A stretch of 13,117 bases of DNA from an uncultured Clostridia bacterium (lineage in GTDB: Bacteria > Bacillota > Clostridia > Oscillospirales > Ruminococcaceae). Positions 1 through 8,475 of the stretch are shown here, one piece after another (the first letter of the stretch is position 1; every line of letters starts with the position of its first letter). The DNA lies in contig CAMEYZ010000041.1 of assembly GCA_945947715.1 (NCBI GenBank), positions 1 through 13,117 on the forward strand. The letters are read 5' to 3'. Made by a program: the position numbers and the translations under genes. Under the pieces are notes generated by a model, which did not search any database, was not told the DNA's origin, and saw nothing but the letters and a program-made list of their open reading frames with translations.

Positions 1-2
1 TT

Positions 3-371
3 ATCAAGATACTGGACAATGAGGAATGGAGACAAGTTAAGGGTAATGAGAAATATTTTATCAGCAATTATGGACGATGCTTTTCGCTATATCACAAAAA
101 GCTATTGAAACCGATATTATGTGCTGATAAAAATGTACTCCAATATTTATGTTATAAGTTGACAAAAGATAAAAAATCAAAATGGATCAGAGTACATCGA
201 CTTGTTGCAAGTGCTTTTATTGACAACGATGAAAATAAGCGTGAAGTACATCACAAAGACGGTAATCACTTGAATAACCATTCAGAAAATCTCATGTGGG
301 TAAATCACGCAGAACACGTTGAATTACATAAACAGCTGAGACAACAGAAAAAATCAGAAAAAGCAGCATAA
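3..371 (+). CDS. NUMOD4/HNH homing-type endonuclease, 5' end outside window
   Basis: The frame is open from the left edge, so the first residues lie outside; 122 residues are visible. The N-terminal part (EEWRQVKGNEKYFISNYGR) matches the NUMOD4 DNA-binding motif that precedes HNH domains in phage homing endonucleases. Residues from HRLVASAF through EVHHKDGNHLNNHSENLMWV form the HNH nuclease core, with the paired His (HH), the N-x-x-N stretch and a downstream H. Known role of the family: site-specific nicking or cutting of double-stranded DNA, which spreads the gene between related phages. It lies 17 nt upstream of the next phage gene and in the same direction, so it probably shares that transcript. 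An internal ATG at 105 would delete the NUMOD4 motif and is not a credible start. The family call is firm; the target and activity are unknown. Confidence 0.85.
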   Translation: MKILDNEEWRQVKGNEKYFISNYGRCFSLYHKKLLKPILCADKNVLQYLCYKLTKDKKSKWIRVHRLVASAFIDNDENKREVHHKDGNHLNNHSENLMWVNHAEHVELHKQLRQQKKSEKAA

Positions 372-388
372 GCAGGAAGGAAAATCAT

Positions 389-1138
389 ATGTCATTCTTA
401 GATAACGTATCACAATGCGGAGAAAAGTACGCAAACAGTTTTAATAAATATGCTGACCACTGTATATCTGAAATGCCTTCTGACCATACATACATCGGTC
501 GGGTAGTGGATAAGGAAACATATAAAGATACATATAGCAATCAGACTTTAATCAAACGTTGGCTTGTTGCAGCCAATGGCAAGTCTTATTATGTGAATGT
601 TGAAAATGCAGACATCAAATCCGTGGGACAGTCTGTAAGACTTTATATTCCTAACAATAATAAGGACAAGGCTTTTGCAGAGGTCATCAATCCTGCAACT
701 GCCCCAGATAAGATTGTTTATAAAGAAAATGATGAAGACTATGACGATTACAAGGAATATGGCGTTGATGAAAAACGTGGTATTACCAAAGATGATGTTG
801 TCGTTGATACTATCATTGAGACGTGGAATCTTGCCGATAAAACAGAACTCAAACGTGTATATGTAATGACTGTTATAAACGGAGATACTCCTGATGAAGA
901 AGTCACCAGTCTTATTTGTCCTGATGGAAAGCAGATCATGTTGGAGGGATTTAGAATAAGCTCTTCAAAAAATGATATGAAAGTCAATTCGGCTGTGAGA
1001 GATTTATCAGACTCAAATAAAGATAAAGTCACTATTTCATATGACAACGGAGATACTTATTTATTTGAATGTGACCGTGAAGAAACTGATGCAAAAACAA
1101 CTTTGACAAATATTTCTGAATATTGGAAATCAGAATGA
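389..1138 (+). CDS. Phage protein of unknown function with SH3/OB-like N-terminal domain
   Basis: A 249-residue protein starting at an ATG with a good ribosome site (GGAAGG, 8-9 nt upstream). I do not recognise a named family. Residues about 33-92 (from YIGRVVDKE to the YIPNNN...AFAEVI stretch) alternate like a small beta barrel. Residues about 110-126 are strongly acidic (ENDEDYDDYKEY). Residues about 133-240 form a second, beta-rich section containing VISYDNGD-like strands. There is no signal peptide, membrane segment or catalytic signature. Its position upstream of a tape measure gene, in a forward-directed phage operon, suggests a structural or connector-related role. That is inference from context only. 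Confidence 0.75.
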   Translation: MSFLDNVSQCGEKYANSFNKYADHCISEMPSDHTYIGRVVDKETYKDTYSNQTLIKRWLVAANGKSYYVNVENADIKSVGQSVRLYIPNNNKDKAFAEVINPATAPDKIVYKENDEDYDDYKEYGVDEKRGITKDDVVVDTIIETWNLADKTELKRVYVMTVINGDTPDEEVTSLICPDGKQIMLEGFRISSSKNDMKVNSAVRDLSDSNKDKVTISYDNGDTYLFECDREETDAKTTLTNISEYWKSE

Positions 1139-1259
1139 TTGAAATTGTACTTTTATTGGTTTTTTCAAATCAACAAACAACGTAGGTACGTCAATAAAAA
1201 AAGAGGTTTTCATGAAATAAGAGCAAATCATCAAAAACATAAATGAAAGGATAAAAATT

Positions 1260-1463
1260 ATGCAATTGAAAGAATTATTTTCAGTAATTACCAATATTCC
1301 TATTACAATCATGCTGAATGACGGTGATAATCATTGTACTGTTCTTTATCGTGGAGACAGCAAATTCTATCACATGACAGAGTACGAGGGTAACACTTGG
1401 GTTCAACACATATCTCCACATCGTGGACGTTTCGGAGAGCTTTTTGTCATGGTGGAGGAATGA
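1260..1463 (+). CDS. Small phage protein, unknown function
   Basis: A 67-residue protein with a clear ribosome site (GAAAGG, about 9 nt before the ATG). Family not recognised; no membrane segment or metal site is visible. It follows a 121-nt spacer (1139-1259) that holds no gene and no convincing terminator, only the near-palindrome ACGTAGGTACGT. The next gene begins one codon after its stop and in the same frame; the GGAGG at its 3' end is the ribosome site of that gene, so the two are translationally linked. In many siphoviruses this position, just before the tape measure gene, is held by tail-assembly chaperones. No slippery heptamer is visible at the end of this gene, so that identity is only a possibility. 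Confidence 0.65.
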   Translation: MQLKELFSVITNIPITIMLNDGDNHCTVLYRGDSKFYHMTEYEGNTWVQHISPHRGRFGELFVMVEE

Positions 1464-1466
1464 GCA

Positions 1467-1841
1467 ATGGAAAACAACACAATCAATATTAACTACATTG
1501 ACAAGAAGGACAGAAACGAACAGTATTTATTGGAAATGGGTTTGTTCATGTGTCACCCTACCGATGAAAATATGAAAAGAACTTTCAACAAAGTAGGCAT
1601 CAATACAGATAAATTTACTAACTATATGTTTTTCGTGTTATTATGGATTATCTACAAAGCACAGGATAATTACACCGATACAATCGCCTTTGACGGGCTG
1701 GACGTATGGAATATGAAGCCATATGTTACAGACGATAAAGCAATAGTCTTTGTAAATGATAATGGTGATCTGGTAATGAATGAGGACTTATATAATAGAA
1801 TTTCTTCTGAAATCAGAAAAAGTCTTAACTTAAAGGATTGA
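1467..1841 (+). CDS. Phage protein of unknown function upstream of the tape measure gene
   Basis: A 124-residue protein starting at an ATG preceded by GGTGGAGG with about 9 nt spacing. I do not recognise the family. The middle contains a hydrophobic, aromatic stretch (YMFFVLLWIIYK, about residues 53-64). It is too short and too isolated for a confident membrane segment and looks more like a buried helix; the rest is mixed polar. By position (the last forward gene before the tape measure) it may be a tail-assembly factor, but nothing in the sequence proves that. Its reading frame is the same as that of the preceding 67-residue gene, separated by TGA GCA. Confidence 0.65.
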   Translation: MENNTININYIDKKDRNEQYLLEMGLFMCHPTDENMKRTFNKVGINTDKFTNYMFFVLLWIIYKAQDNYTDTIAFDGLDVWNMKPYVTDDKAIVFVNDNGDLVMNEDLYNRISSEIRKSLNLKD

Positions 1842-1885
1842 TATGGTGATAGTCGAAAGGTGGTGATGATACATATGATTGTAAT

Positions 1886-1916
1886 ATAAAAATGGTCTCA
1901 CAAAAATGTGAAACCA
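1886..1916 (-). terminator. Intrinsic terminator of the zinc-ribbon gene
   Basis: Read on the minus strand, TGGTTTCACA and TGTGAGACCA form a stem of about 9 bp with one mismatch and a T-rich loop. ATTTTTAT follows as the U-tract. It lies just past the stop of the leftward gene at 1938-2258. On the plus strand no U-tract follows, so it acts in the leftward direction only. Confidence 0.7.
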
Positions 1917-1937
1917 ATAAGAAAATATATAGTTAGG

Positions 1938-2258
1938 TCAATCCCATGTAATAGCTGACATTAATTCCTCGGTGGTGATGTCTCTGGTCATCCAATAAGG
2001 GAGATTTGAGGCTGATGAGGGTTGATGTTTGGAAGATGTTTGATTCTGAACATTAACACATTGAGATTCCAAAGGAATATATTTCTCGGTCTGCTTCCTT
2101 CCACAATAAGGGCAAGTCAATTCAACGCCATCTTTGAGCATACAGTATTTTGAGTAGTGTATTGATAAATTTGAGTAAGTAATTGTTTTGACCTTACCAC
2201 ATTCACATCGAAGCATTGCAGTTTTTTCATCGTCCATATACCCAGTTAATTTAAACAT
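1938..2258 (-). CDS. Zinc-ribbon protein in a moron-like cassette
   Basis: A 106-residue protein, minus strand, inside an otherwise rightward phage tail operon. Cys18-x-Cys20-Gly and Cys49-Pro-Tyr-Cys52-Gly form two knuckles of a zinc ribbon, with an extra Cys39 and His34 between them. The C-terminal half (about 60-106) is low-complexity, rich in Gln/Ser, then WMTRDITTEELMSAITWD. It starts at an ATG preceded by GGGGGTG. A near-consensus promoter lies directly upstream and a terminator directly downstream, so it is an autonomous unit, the hallmark of phage morons expressed during lysogeny. The function is unknown. Zinc ribbons bind nucleic acid or protein; a role as host-altering or exclusion factor would be inference. 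Confidence 0.75.
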   Translation of the reverse strand: MFKLTGYMDDEKTAMLRCECGKVKTITYSNLSIHYSKYCMLKDGVELTCPYCGRKQTEKYIPLESQCVNVQNQTSSKHQPSSASNLPYWMTRDITTEELMSAITWD

Positions 2259-2292
2259 ATCAACACCCCCGACAACTTATTTTACTATATTT

Positions 2293-2321
2293 AGTATACC
2301 ACAAATGGAATAGAAAGTCAA
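2293..2321 (-). promoter_or_regulatory. Sigma-A-type promoter of the zinc-ribbon gene
   Basis: On the minus strand: TTGACT (2321-2316), a 17-bp spacer, then TATACT (2298-2293). One mismatch per hexamer and ideal spacing predict strong, constitutive-type expression. Transcription would begin near 2286, leaving a leader of about 28 nt before the ATG at 2258. Confidence 0.8.
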
Positions 2322-2373
2322 TATATTTATGGGTGACAATGTAAAATATTATTGATTGAAAGGAAAAATCATT

Positions 2374-5300
2374 ATGGCAGACAACAACTTAAATGTACAA
2401 GTTACCGCAAGTTTAAGCAAAATAAAATCAGTCGCACAAATTAATAGTGACATTCAAAAAATCGAAGGACAGTTAAAGAAGTTGAAATTGCAAGCAACAA
2501 TTGACGGTAAATCTATCGCAGAGATACAGAAACAGATCACTGCTTTAAATAAGCAAAAGAAACAGCTTTATATTGATTTGAAACTTAGACAAAAAGACCT
2601 TAAGAAGCAGTATAAGGAAGCAATGGCGCAAGTTCAGACACAGCCTTTAGATGTAAATGTTAATGCAGCTCCTGCACAAAGACAGATGACAGGGCTTTCC
2701 GATTCCGTAAAGAATACAAGAAATGAAACATTAACGCTTGCAAGTGCTTTACGTGGAGCATTAAATAATTCGGGACTTGTCATTTCTTCACAATTAGCGT
2801 TACAGCTTGTCAGAACAGCAGCACGGGAAGCTACAGATGCTCTCAAAGAATATGATAAGTATGCAACTAATCTTTCTATTATAACAAATGGTTCACGAGA
2901 TGATTCAAATAATATAATTGCTGATTTGTCGGATAAATCCTATAAATTTAAGGTTGATATTTCAGAATTGGAAGATGCTTATGAAACTCTTTTGAGAACT
3001 GGCAAAGCAGCAGGAGAGCTTGACGATTATCTGAACAGTACAGTGTATCTCTCAAAGGTTGGTTTTGAGGATATGGACACAAGTGCTGAAAATCTCGTAA
3101 CTATTGGAAATGCCTTCAAATTGCAGTCAGACGAAATAGAAAATGTTGTGTCAAGTCTTGTGGCTCTCGATACTGCTTCAAATACTGTTGCAGGAAAACT
3201 TTCTACTGCTCTTGCGAAGACGGCTCAAAATGCCCAGCTTGCAGGATTAAGCATTGATGAACTCGGTGCAATAATATCGGGACTGAGAGATACAACAGGT
3301 AAGAGCGAGGACGAAATTGCTACTGCTTTAAATAGTATATCATCAAGAATTTATAATGTTAAATTAGGAAAATATGAAATAGAGTTTGAAGACGGCAGTA
3401 CAGAAAATATCACCGAATCTCTCAGTGATACGGAACGTGCATTGAAAACCGTTGATATTTCATTAAGAAGTACAAAGGGTGAATTTAAAGATGTAACTCA
3501 GATTATCAATGAACTTGTGCCAAAATGGGATGAGCTTAATAATGTTCAGCAGAATACCATTGCAAAGACTTTCGGCGGTACTTATCATAAAAATACCTTC
3601 ATCGCCCTCATACAAAATTGGGACAGGATAAAGGAACTGACAGAAATAAGTGCTAATTCCGCAGGACAAGCTTCCGAGAAATATAATGCTTATCTTGACA
3701 GCATTGAAGCGAAATCCGCAGCTCTCAGCACAGCTATGAAGGATATGTGGAATAATCTAATCCCTAACACTTTTGTAGGTGATATAACAGAAGCCACAAC
3801 AGGGGTCGTAAAATTCATTGATAATTACAAGGTGTTGCAGACGCTTATTAAATCAGCTACATTTTATGCACTTGCTAAGGGTATCATAGCAACTAAAAAC
3901 AGCCTGTTAGGTATTGTGAATGATCTTAAAAATGTCTCTACAGCTTTTTCACAGTTAGATGCTTTACAAAAAGCTTCTTCAGGTACATATGCATATGATA
4001 CAGCAATTAATAATCTTGGCAAAACAGTTTCTGTATTGACAGACAAACAAATCAAGTTATTATTAAGTACAAACAATTTAAGCGATACACAGAAAATAGC
4101 AATACTTAAAGCAGCTGGATTGGGCGAAGCCGAAGCAATAACAAAAATACAAACATTAGGTCTTGCACAGGCTAATACAACAGCAACAGCTTCAACATTT
4201 AGTCTTGCGTCCAGCTTTAAAGCTTTATTCGCCACAATAAGCGCAAATCCAATTATGGCTCTTACTCTTGCATTTACAACACTTTTGACAATCTATCAGA
4301 CAGTACAGCGCAAGCAGGAAGAAGCAAGGCAGGAAATCAAGGATACTGCTGATAAGGCAAAGGAACTTACCGACAATATAAATTCTCTCTATCAGTCATA
4401 TTCTGATATGAAAATAGCAGTAGACAACGGAACAGAGAGTAAAGAAAATCTCACATCTGCAACAAACGATTTGCTTGAAGCTCTTGGATACGAAGGCAGT
4501 GCTGTTGATGAACTGATTGATAAGTATGGAAGTCTTGAAAGTGCTATTGATAATGTTGTAATATCCAAATTGCAGGAAGCTCATGGTGATTTGGTAAACA
4601 GTGTTAATGTATATAAAGATGAATTACTGAAAATCGGTGATGATTGGTCGGCTTCTAAATGGGGAAATGCTAATACATTCAGTTTCTTAGGAGACAACAA
4701 GGAATATCAGAAAATCAAAGATGTATTGAATCAGGCTAAAGGCTTGACATCTTCAGTAAGTTATGGACATAATGGTCGTTCAAACAGATATTCTTATTCA
4801 TTATCTGGAGATAATTCAACAATCGAAGGAATCAAGCAGAATTATGAAACACTGTTAGCATTGCAGGAAGACTTCATTAATAAGTTTGGCGCGGAAGAAG
4901 CAGGAGAACTTGACATATATAAGGAAATCAATTCACGGCTGAATGAAATCAAAACTGCATATGAAAATTACACTTCCGAGGTTGAAGCTCTTAATCAAAA
5001 TGCATCTAAGACACAGGTCTTACAGTCACTTATCGGAAAAGAACTTCCCCAGACTATTGACGAATACAAGGCATACAGGCAGGAACTTATCAAATCGGCG
5101 CAAAGCAGTGGTGATTTCATCGGCTCACAAGAGGATATTGCAAATTCGATTGACAACACACTCTCACAGATGAGCGAGTTTGAAAAGTTCCAGAATCGCT
5201 TGAATAACCTTGAAACAGCAAAGTCATTATTTGTTGAAGGCAGATTTAATTCTAAGCCTATCAATGACTATATTGAATCGCTTTCAGATGAAGAACTGGA

Positions 5301-7902
5301 AATACTTATTCAACTTGACCCCGATATTTTTGATAAAGGCATTGACTATGTAAAGCAAGCTATTGAGAATTTCAATGCTGATTCGTATAATAATATTGAA
5401 GTGGAAGCAGAGGTAGACACTCAAAGTCTTGACGATCTGCAAAAAGCATATGACGATATATCCAAATCAGCAGATAGCTTTATCAAAAACCAAAAGCTTC
5501 TTACAACAGTCCTTGAAGAACAGGAAAAGTATGCTCAATTATCTGCAAGCACAATAAGAGAGCTTGCCGATGCTGGCTACAGTGAAGCTCTTATCTCTGA
5601 TACAGTGACTGGAGCGGTCACACTAAATCAGAGTGCGTATGAGGAACTGAATAAGCAGAAAAAAGAAAAGATACGTCTGGACTTAATTAACGAAAAATCA
5701 AATCTTGAAGATAAGCTTAAAGATGAACAGACTGCAATTTCAGACTTAGTTCTTGAATATCAGGCGTTAAGCAAAGCAGGCATTGAAGCTAATTCTGCAA
5801 GACTTTCCGAAATAACACTTGAACTTGCTAAGCGTGGTGCTGATATATCTGATATATCAAATCTTATTTCTCAAATCAATGGAGATATAAAAAGTCTTGA
5901 TGCTCCTACTTTTGGTGATTCTTCTAAACCCGACTCCGTTCTCAAATTTGAAACAGAACTTGCTAAACGACAGCACGAAATTGCAACGGGCAAGCGTAAA
6001 GAGAACGCCGATTATTACGATTGGCTTTTAATCGCAGCTCACAAAGCATATGACGGACTTGCCGATTACGAGGAAGAACTCTGGAAGTATGAAGAGCAAG
6101 TCTATGAGTGGCGTAAAGACCATGAGCAAGACCTATTCGACCAGAGAATAGAAAATCTTGACAAGGAAAAAGAAAAGGCTCTTGAAAATAATGACTTCTC
6201 CACTGCAAAGACTTCTGTAAACACTCAAATCACTGAAACTCAAAAGCGTATTGTTGAATTAAAGACATCGGGCAGACAAGATGTTGACGATGAAATCAAA
6301 CAGCTTGAAGAGGATTTAGATGATTTAAACGATACTCTGAATGAAATCAACAGTCAGGAATATGAGTTCAAAATATCTATCAAGGAAGATAGTATTGAGG
6401 ACTTGGAAAAGGAATTTGAAAAGTCTGGAGATACATCTATCTATGATAAGCAGATTGAAATATATGAAGGTCTTATAAGTGACACACAGAACGAAATAAA
6501 CAGACTGCTTAATGAAGAGAACTATTCTATGGATTCCGAAGAAATTCAGAATCTTAAAGAACAGATTGAAGGCTATTCAGACGATATAGCTGATATTTGG
6601 GAAAAGCAGACCGATGTAATCAAGGATAATGTAGATGAACAGATTGAAGCCTTAGACAGAAGTATTGAAAACACTGGAGATACTAAGCTTTATTCTAAGA
6701 AAATCAAGGTATATAAGGACGGACAACAGAAAATCCTTGATATGATTGAGTTTTACAGAAAACAAGGTTATGCCGAGGATTCTGCAATTATCAAGGGACT
6801 CAAAAAGCAGTGGAATGATTATCAGGATAGTATTTCCGATGCTTTACAGGAACAGGCTAATGCACAAGTAGAAGCCTATAATGAACTTCTTGATGAACAG
6901 AAGGAACTCCTTGAACAACAGAAAGAAGCACAGGACGAATACTATGACAGTGAAATCAAGGCTTTAGAGGATAAAAAGGCAGCTCTTGAAGAGGTCAATG
7001 AAACTATTGAAAAACAGAATGAACTTGAAGAAAAGCGACAGGCTATCGCAGAAGCTGAACGTAATCTCTATAAGAATGTACGTCTTGTTTATTCTGGCGG
7101 TCAATGGGTACAAAAGGCAAGAGAAGAGGATTTACAGTCTGTCAAAGATGCCGAAAATGATTTGTCTGATACTCTTAGGAAACAAGAGATTGAAGCACTT
7201 GAAAATCAGATAACGGCTTTGAATGATGCTAAAGACGAGTACGATGAAGCTATTGACAGGCAAATCACAGCTATTGAAGAGTCTGAAAAAGCCTTTGAAA
7301 AGGCTATGGAAAACTCATATAAGGTCAGACAACAACTTGATTATGAGTTTATTTCTGCTATTGTCGGTGACGATAAGGCTAAAGAATATCAGACTAATGC
7401 TGATAATGCATTGAAGGCTATTGCCGATTCTGAAAAGACGGATAGTGCTGACAATTCTGCTCTTATTGACAGCAACAATGCTGTGGCTGAAACTAATCGT
7501 GAAGTTGCCGAGAGCAATTTACAGAAGTTGTCTGCCGATGATGCCTTGAAATCTATTTACAATTCATTCCAAAAATCGGGTGCATTATTAAAAGGTACAA
7601 CTTTTGAAAAGTTTGCAGGCAATATTCAGAATAGTGCTTTGAACGCAACTTTAAACACTCCCCCTAAGATTGCAGATGATATTGTTAAGGGCAGTATGGT
7701 TAATAATTATACGGTCAATAATACTGCAAGTGTTACAAATAACATTACTGTTAATGGACGTGGCAAGAGCGATGAGGAACTGGCTAATGAGATCGCAGCA
7801 GCCTGTGATGTAAGATGTGAACATAAGATAGATCAAGCGTTTAATGTATTTGTACAATCAGCAAATAACAGATTTACAAAAATGATGTATAGCAACGAGT
7901 AA
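2374..7902 (+). CDS. Phage tail tape measure protein (TP901 type)
   Basis: A 1842-residue protein that sets tail length and is packed inside the tail tube. The ATG at 2374 has AAAGGA 9 nt upstream; an in-frame TTG at 2356 would put that ribosome site inside the gene, so it is rejected. Residues about 1-95 are a Lys/Gln-rich coiled coil. Residues about 130-440 match the TP901 core, including FGGTYHKNTF near residue 399. Hydrophobic segments lie near 495-515 and 628-645 (MALTLAFTTLLTIYQ), typical of tape measures that enter the membrane. Residues about 1190-1670 are long charged coiled coil with three 82-83-residue repeats, then VRLVYSGGQWVQKAREE, a stretch often seen in clostridial tape measures. 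At the family rule of about 1.5 angstrom per residue, the tail would be roughly 270 nm, so a long-tailed siphovirus. No embedded lysozyme or peptidase domain is visible. Confidence 0.93.
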   Translation: MADNNLNVQVTASLSKIKSVAQINSDIQKIEGQLKKLKLQATIDGKSIAEIQKQITALNKQKKQLYIDLKLRQKDLKKQYKEAMAQVQTQPLDVNVNAAPAQRQMTGLSDSVKNTRNETLTLASALRGALNNSGLVISSQLALQLVRTAAREATDALKEYDKYATNLSIITNGSRDDSNNIIADLSDKSYKFKVDISELEDAYETLLRTGKAAGELDDYLNSTVYLSKVGFEDMDTSAENLVTIGNAFKLQSDEIENVVSSLVALDTASNTVAGKLSTALAKTAQNAQLAGLSIDELGAIISGLRDTTGKSEDEIATALNSISSRIYNVKLGKYEIEFEDGSTENITESLSDTERALKTVDISLRSTKGEFKDVTQIINELVPKWDELNNVQQNTIAKTFGGTYHKNTFIALIQNWDRIKELTEISANSAGQASEKYNAYLDSIEAKSAALSTAMKDMWNNLIPNTFVGDITEATTGVVKFIDNYKVLQTLIKSATFYALAKGIIATKNSLLGIVNDLKNVSTAFSQLDALQKASSGTYAYDTAINNLGKTVSVLTDKQIKLLLSTNNLSDTQKIAILKAAGLGEAEAITKIQTLGLAQANTTATASTFSLASSFKALFATISANPIMALTLAFTTLLTIYQTVQRKQEEARQEIKDTADKAKELTDNINSLYQSYSDMKIAVDNGTESKENLTSATNDLLEALGYEGSAVDELIDKYGSLESAIDNVVISKLQEAHGDLVNSVNVYKDELLKIGDDWSASKWGNANTFSFLGDNKEYQKIKDVLNQAKGLTSSVSYGHNGRSNRYSYSLSGDNSTIEGIKQNYETLLALQEDFINKFGAEEAGELDIYKEINSRLNEIKTAYENYTSEVEALNQNASKTQVLQSLIGKELPQTIDEYKAYRQELIKSAQSSGDFIGSQEDIANSIDNTLSQMSEFEKFQNRLNNLETAKSLFVEGRFNSKPINDYIESLSDEELEILIQLDPDIFDKGIDYVKQAIENFNADSYNNIEVEAEVDTQSLDDLQKAYDDISKSADSFIKNQKLLTTVLEEQEKYAQLSASTIRELADAGYSEALISDTVTGAVTLNQSAYEELNKQKKEKIRLDLINEKSNLEDKLKDEQTAISDLVLEYQALSKAGIEANSARLSEITLELAKRGADISDISNLISQINGDIKSLDAPTFGDSSKPDSVLKFETELAKRQHEIATGKRKENADYYDWLLIAAHKAYDGLADYEEELWKYEEQVYEWRKDHEQDLFDQRIENLDKEKEKALENNDFSTAKTSVNTQITETQKRIVELKTSGRQDVDDEIKQLEEDLDDLNDTLNEINSQEYEFKISIKEDSIEDLEKEFEKSGDTSIYDKQIEIYEGLISDTQNEINRLLNEENYSMDSEEIQNLKEQIEGYSDDIADIWEKQTDVIKDNVDEQIEALDRSIENTGDTKLYSKKIKVYKDGQQKILDMIEFYRKQGYAEDSAIIKGLKKQWNDYQDSISDALQEQANAQVEAYNELLDEQKELLEQQKEAQDEYYDSEIKALEDKKAALEEVNETIEKQNELEEKRQAIAEAERNLYKNVRLVYSGGQWVQKAREEDLQSVKDAENDLSDTLRKQEIEALENQITALNDAKDEYDEAIDRQITAIEESEKAFEKAMENSYKVRQQLDYEFISAIVGDDKAKEYQTNADNALKAIADSEKTDSADNSALIDSNNAVAETNREVAESNLQKLSADDALKSIYNSFQKSGALLKGTTFEKFAGNIQNSALNATLNTPPKIADDIVKGSMVNNYTVNNTASVTNNITVNGRGKSDEELANEIAAACDVRCEHKIDQAFNVFVQSANNRFTKMMYSNE
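6139..6858 (+). repeat. Three degenerate 82-83-residue repeats in the tape measure coiled coil
   Basis: The anchors IENLD, IEDLE and IEALD begin at 6148, 6394 and 6643, that is 246 and 249 nt apart. Units two and three also share GDTSIYDKQIEIY / GDTKLYSKKIKVY, and a Tyr-x-x-Asp-Ser then Ile-x-x-Leu-Lys pattern later in the unit. The first unit is the most diverged. The repeats are visible in protein and hardly in DNA, so the duplication is old. Confidence 0.65.
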
Positions 7903-7910
7903 ACAATATA

Positions 7911-7954
7911 TATTGGCGTGGCTGTACTTGATGATAGGTACAGTTGCGCCGATA
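7911..7954 (+). other. 17-bp RNA hairpin between tape measure and next gene
   Basis: Arms TATTGGCGTGGCTGTAC (7911-7927) and GTACAGTTGCGCCGATA (7938-7954) pair along all 17 positions as RNA, four of them G-U wobbles, around the 10-nt loop TTGATGATAG. No U-tract follows directly, so it is not a standard terminator. It begins 8 nt after the tape measure stop and ends 38 nt before the next start. Likely roles are an RNase III-type processing site or an mRNA 3'-end stabiliser; this is inference. Confidence 0.7.
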
Positions 7955-7992
7955 ATATCAAAGGAATTTTTCGAGAATGGAGATGATAAAAA

Positions 7993-8409
7993 ATGACCTT
8001 TAATAATTTGAATGACTTAATGAAACATATTCAGAATGATATTGACGATTGTGTTCAAAATGAAGTCGCTGAAACAGTGAAAGATGAAATGGTAACTGCT
8101 ATTCAGACCTCTGTATATAATGTATATGACCCTATCCAATATACCAGAAGATATGGTGATGGCGGTTTGGGTGCAAGGGATAATATTGAGATCGAAAAAA
8201 TCCCTCATGGAATCAGTGCTAAAGATGTTGCACCATTAGATAACGGACGTACTGATTATGATTTAGGTGAAATTATCATAAATGGCTGGGGTAATATGCC
8301 TTTTCCTCGTGACTACATAGGAGAGTGTGCCAAACGGTTGGAAATTACAGGTAATCATGTATATGCGTTAAAGCAAGGACTGAAAAACAAGGGATATGAT
8401 GTGAAGTAA
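7993..8409 (+). CDS. Small phage protein, possibly HK97-gp10-like neck/tail-completion
   Basis: A 138-residue protein starting at ATG 7993 with TGGAG about 10 nt upstream. The N-terminus is a helix (LNDLMKHIQNDIDDCVQNEVAETVKDEM). It is followed by VYDPIQYTRRYGDGGLGARDNI and a C-terminal block with PFPRDYIGECAKRL and GNHVYALKQGLKNKGYDVK. This layout recalls a family common in clostridial prophages that I associate with the HK97-gp10-like minor capsid/tail-completion group; the assignment is from memory of the pattern. In standard gene order such proteins come before the tape measure gene, yet this one comes after it and is the last gene before the element boundary. It could instead be an unrelated small tail protein. 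Confidence 0.7.
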   Translation: MTFNNLNDLMKHIQNDIDDCVQNEVAETVKDEMVTAIQTSVYNVYDPIQYTRRYGDGGLGARDNIEIEKIPHGISAKDVAPLDNGRTDYDLGEIIINGWGNMPFPRDYIGECAKRLEITGNHVYALKQGLKNKGYDVK

Positions 8410-8426
8410 ACATATAAATTTTAATC

Positions 8427-8474
8427 GTATATCATAGCCCAGACCTTGACAAATCCGTCTGAACTGTGATATAC
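8427..8474. repeat. Interrupted inverted repeat enclosing a promoter at the phage right end
   Basis: GTATATCATAG (8427-8437) pairs with CTGTGATATAC (8464-8474) over 11 positions with one G-U or mismatch. After a 2-by-2 gap, CAGAC (8440-8444) pairs with GTCTG (8457-8461). The -35 hexamer lies in the loop and the -10 hexamer in the right arm. This looks like an operator or a recombinase/accessory-factor binding site; no U-tract follows on the plus strand. Confidence 0.65.
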
Positions 8475-8475
8475 T
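8446..8475 (+). promoter_or_regulatory. Rightward promoter at the element's right end
   Basis: TTGACA (8446-8451), 18-bp spacer, TATACT (8470-8475). It fires out of the phage across the junction into the yebC remnant. In an excised circle it would read across the attachment site into the opposite end of the phage, where an integrase could lie. The target gene is outside the window, so this is inference. Confidence 0.7.

Noticed and set aside
1440..1470. Programmed frameshift between the 67- and 124-residue genes
   Set aside because: No slippery heptamer is in register and both genes are already in the same frame.
2356..2373. TTG start for the tape measure protein
   Set aside because: The ribosome site AAAGGA would fall inside the gene; ATG 2374 has correct spacing.
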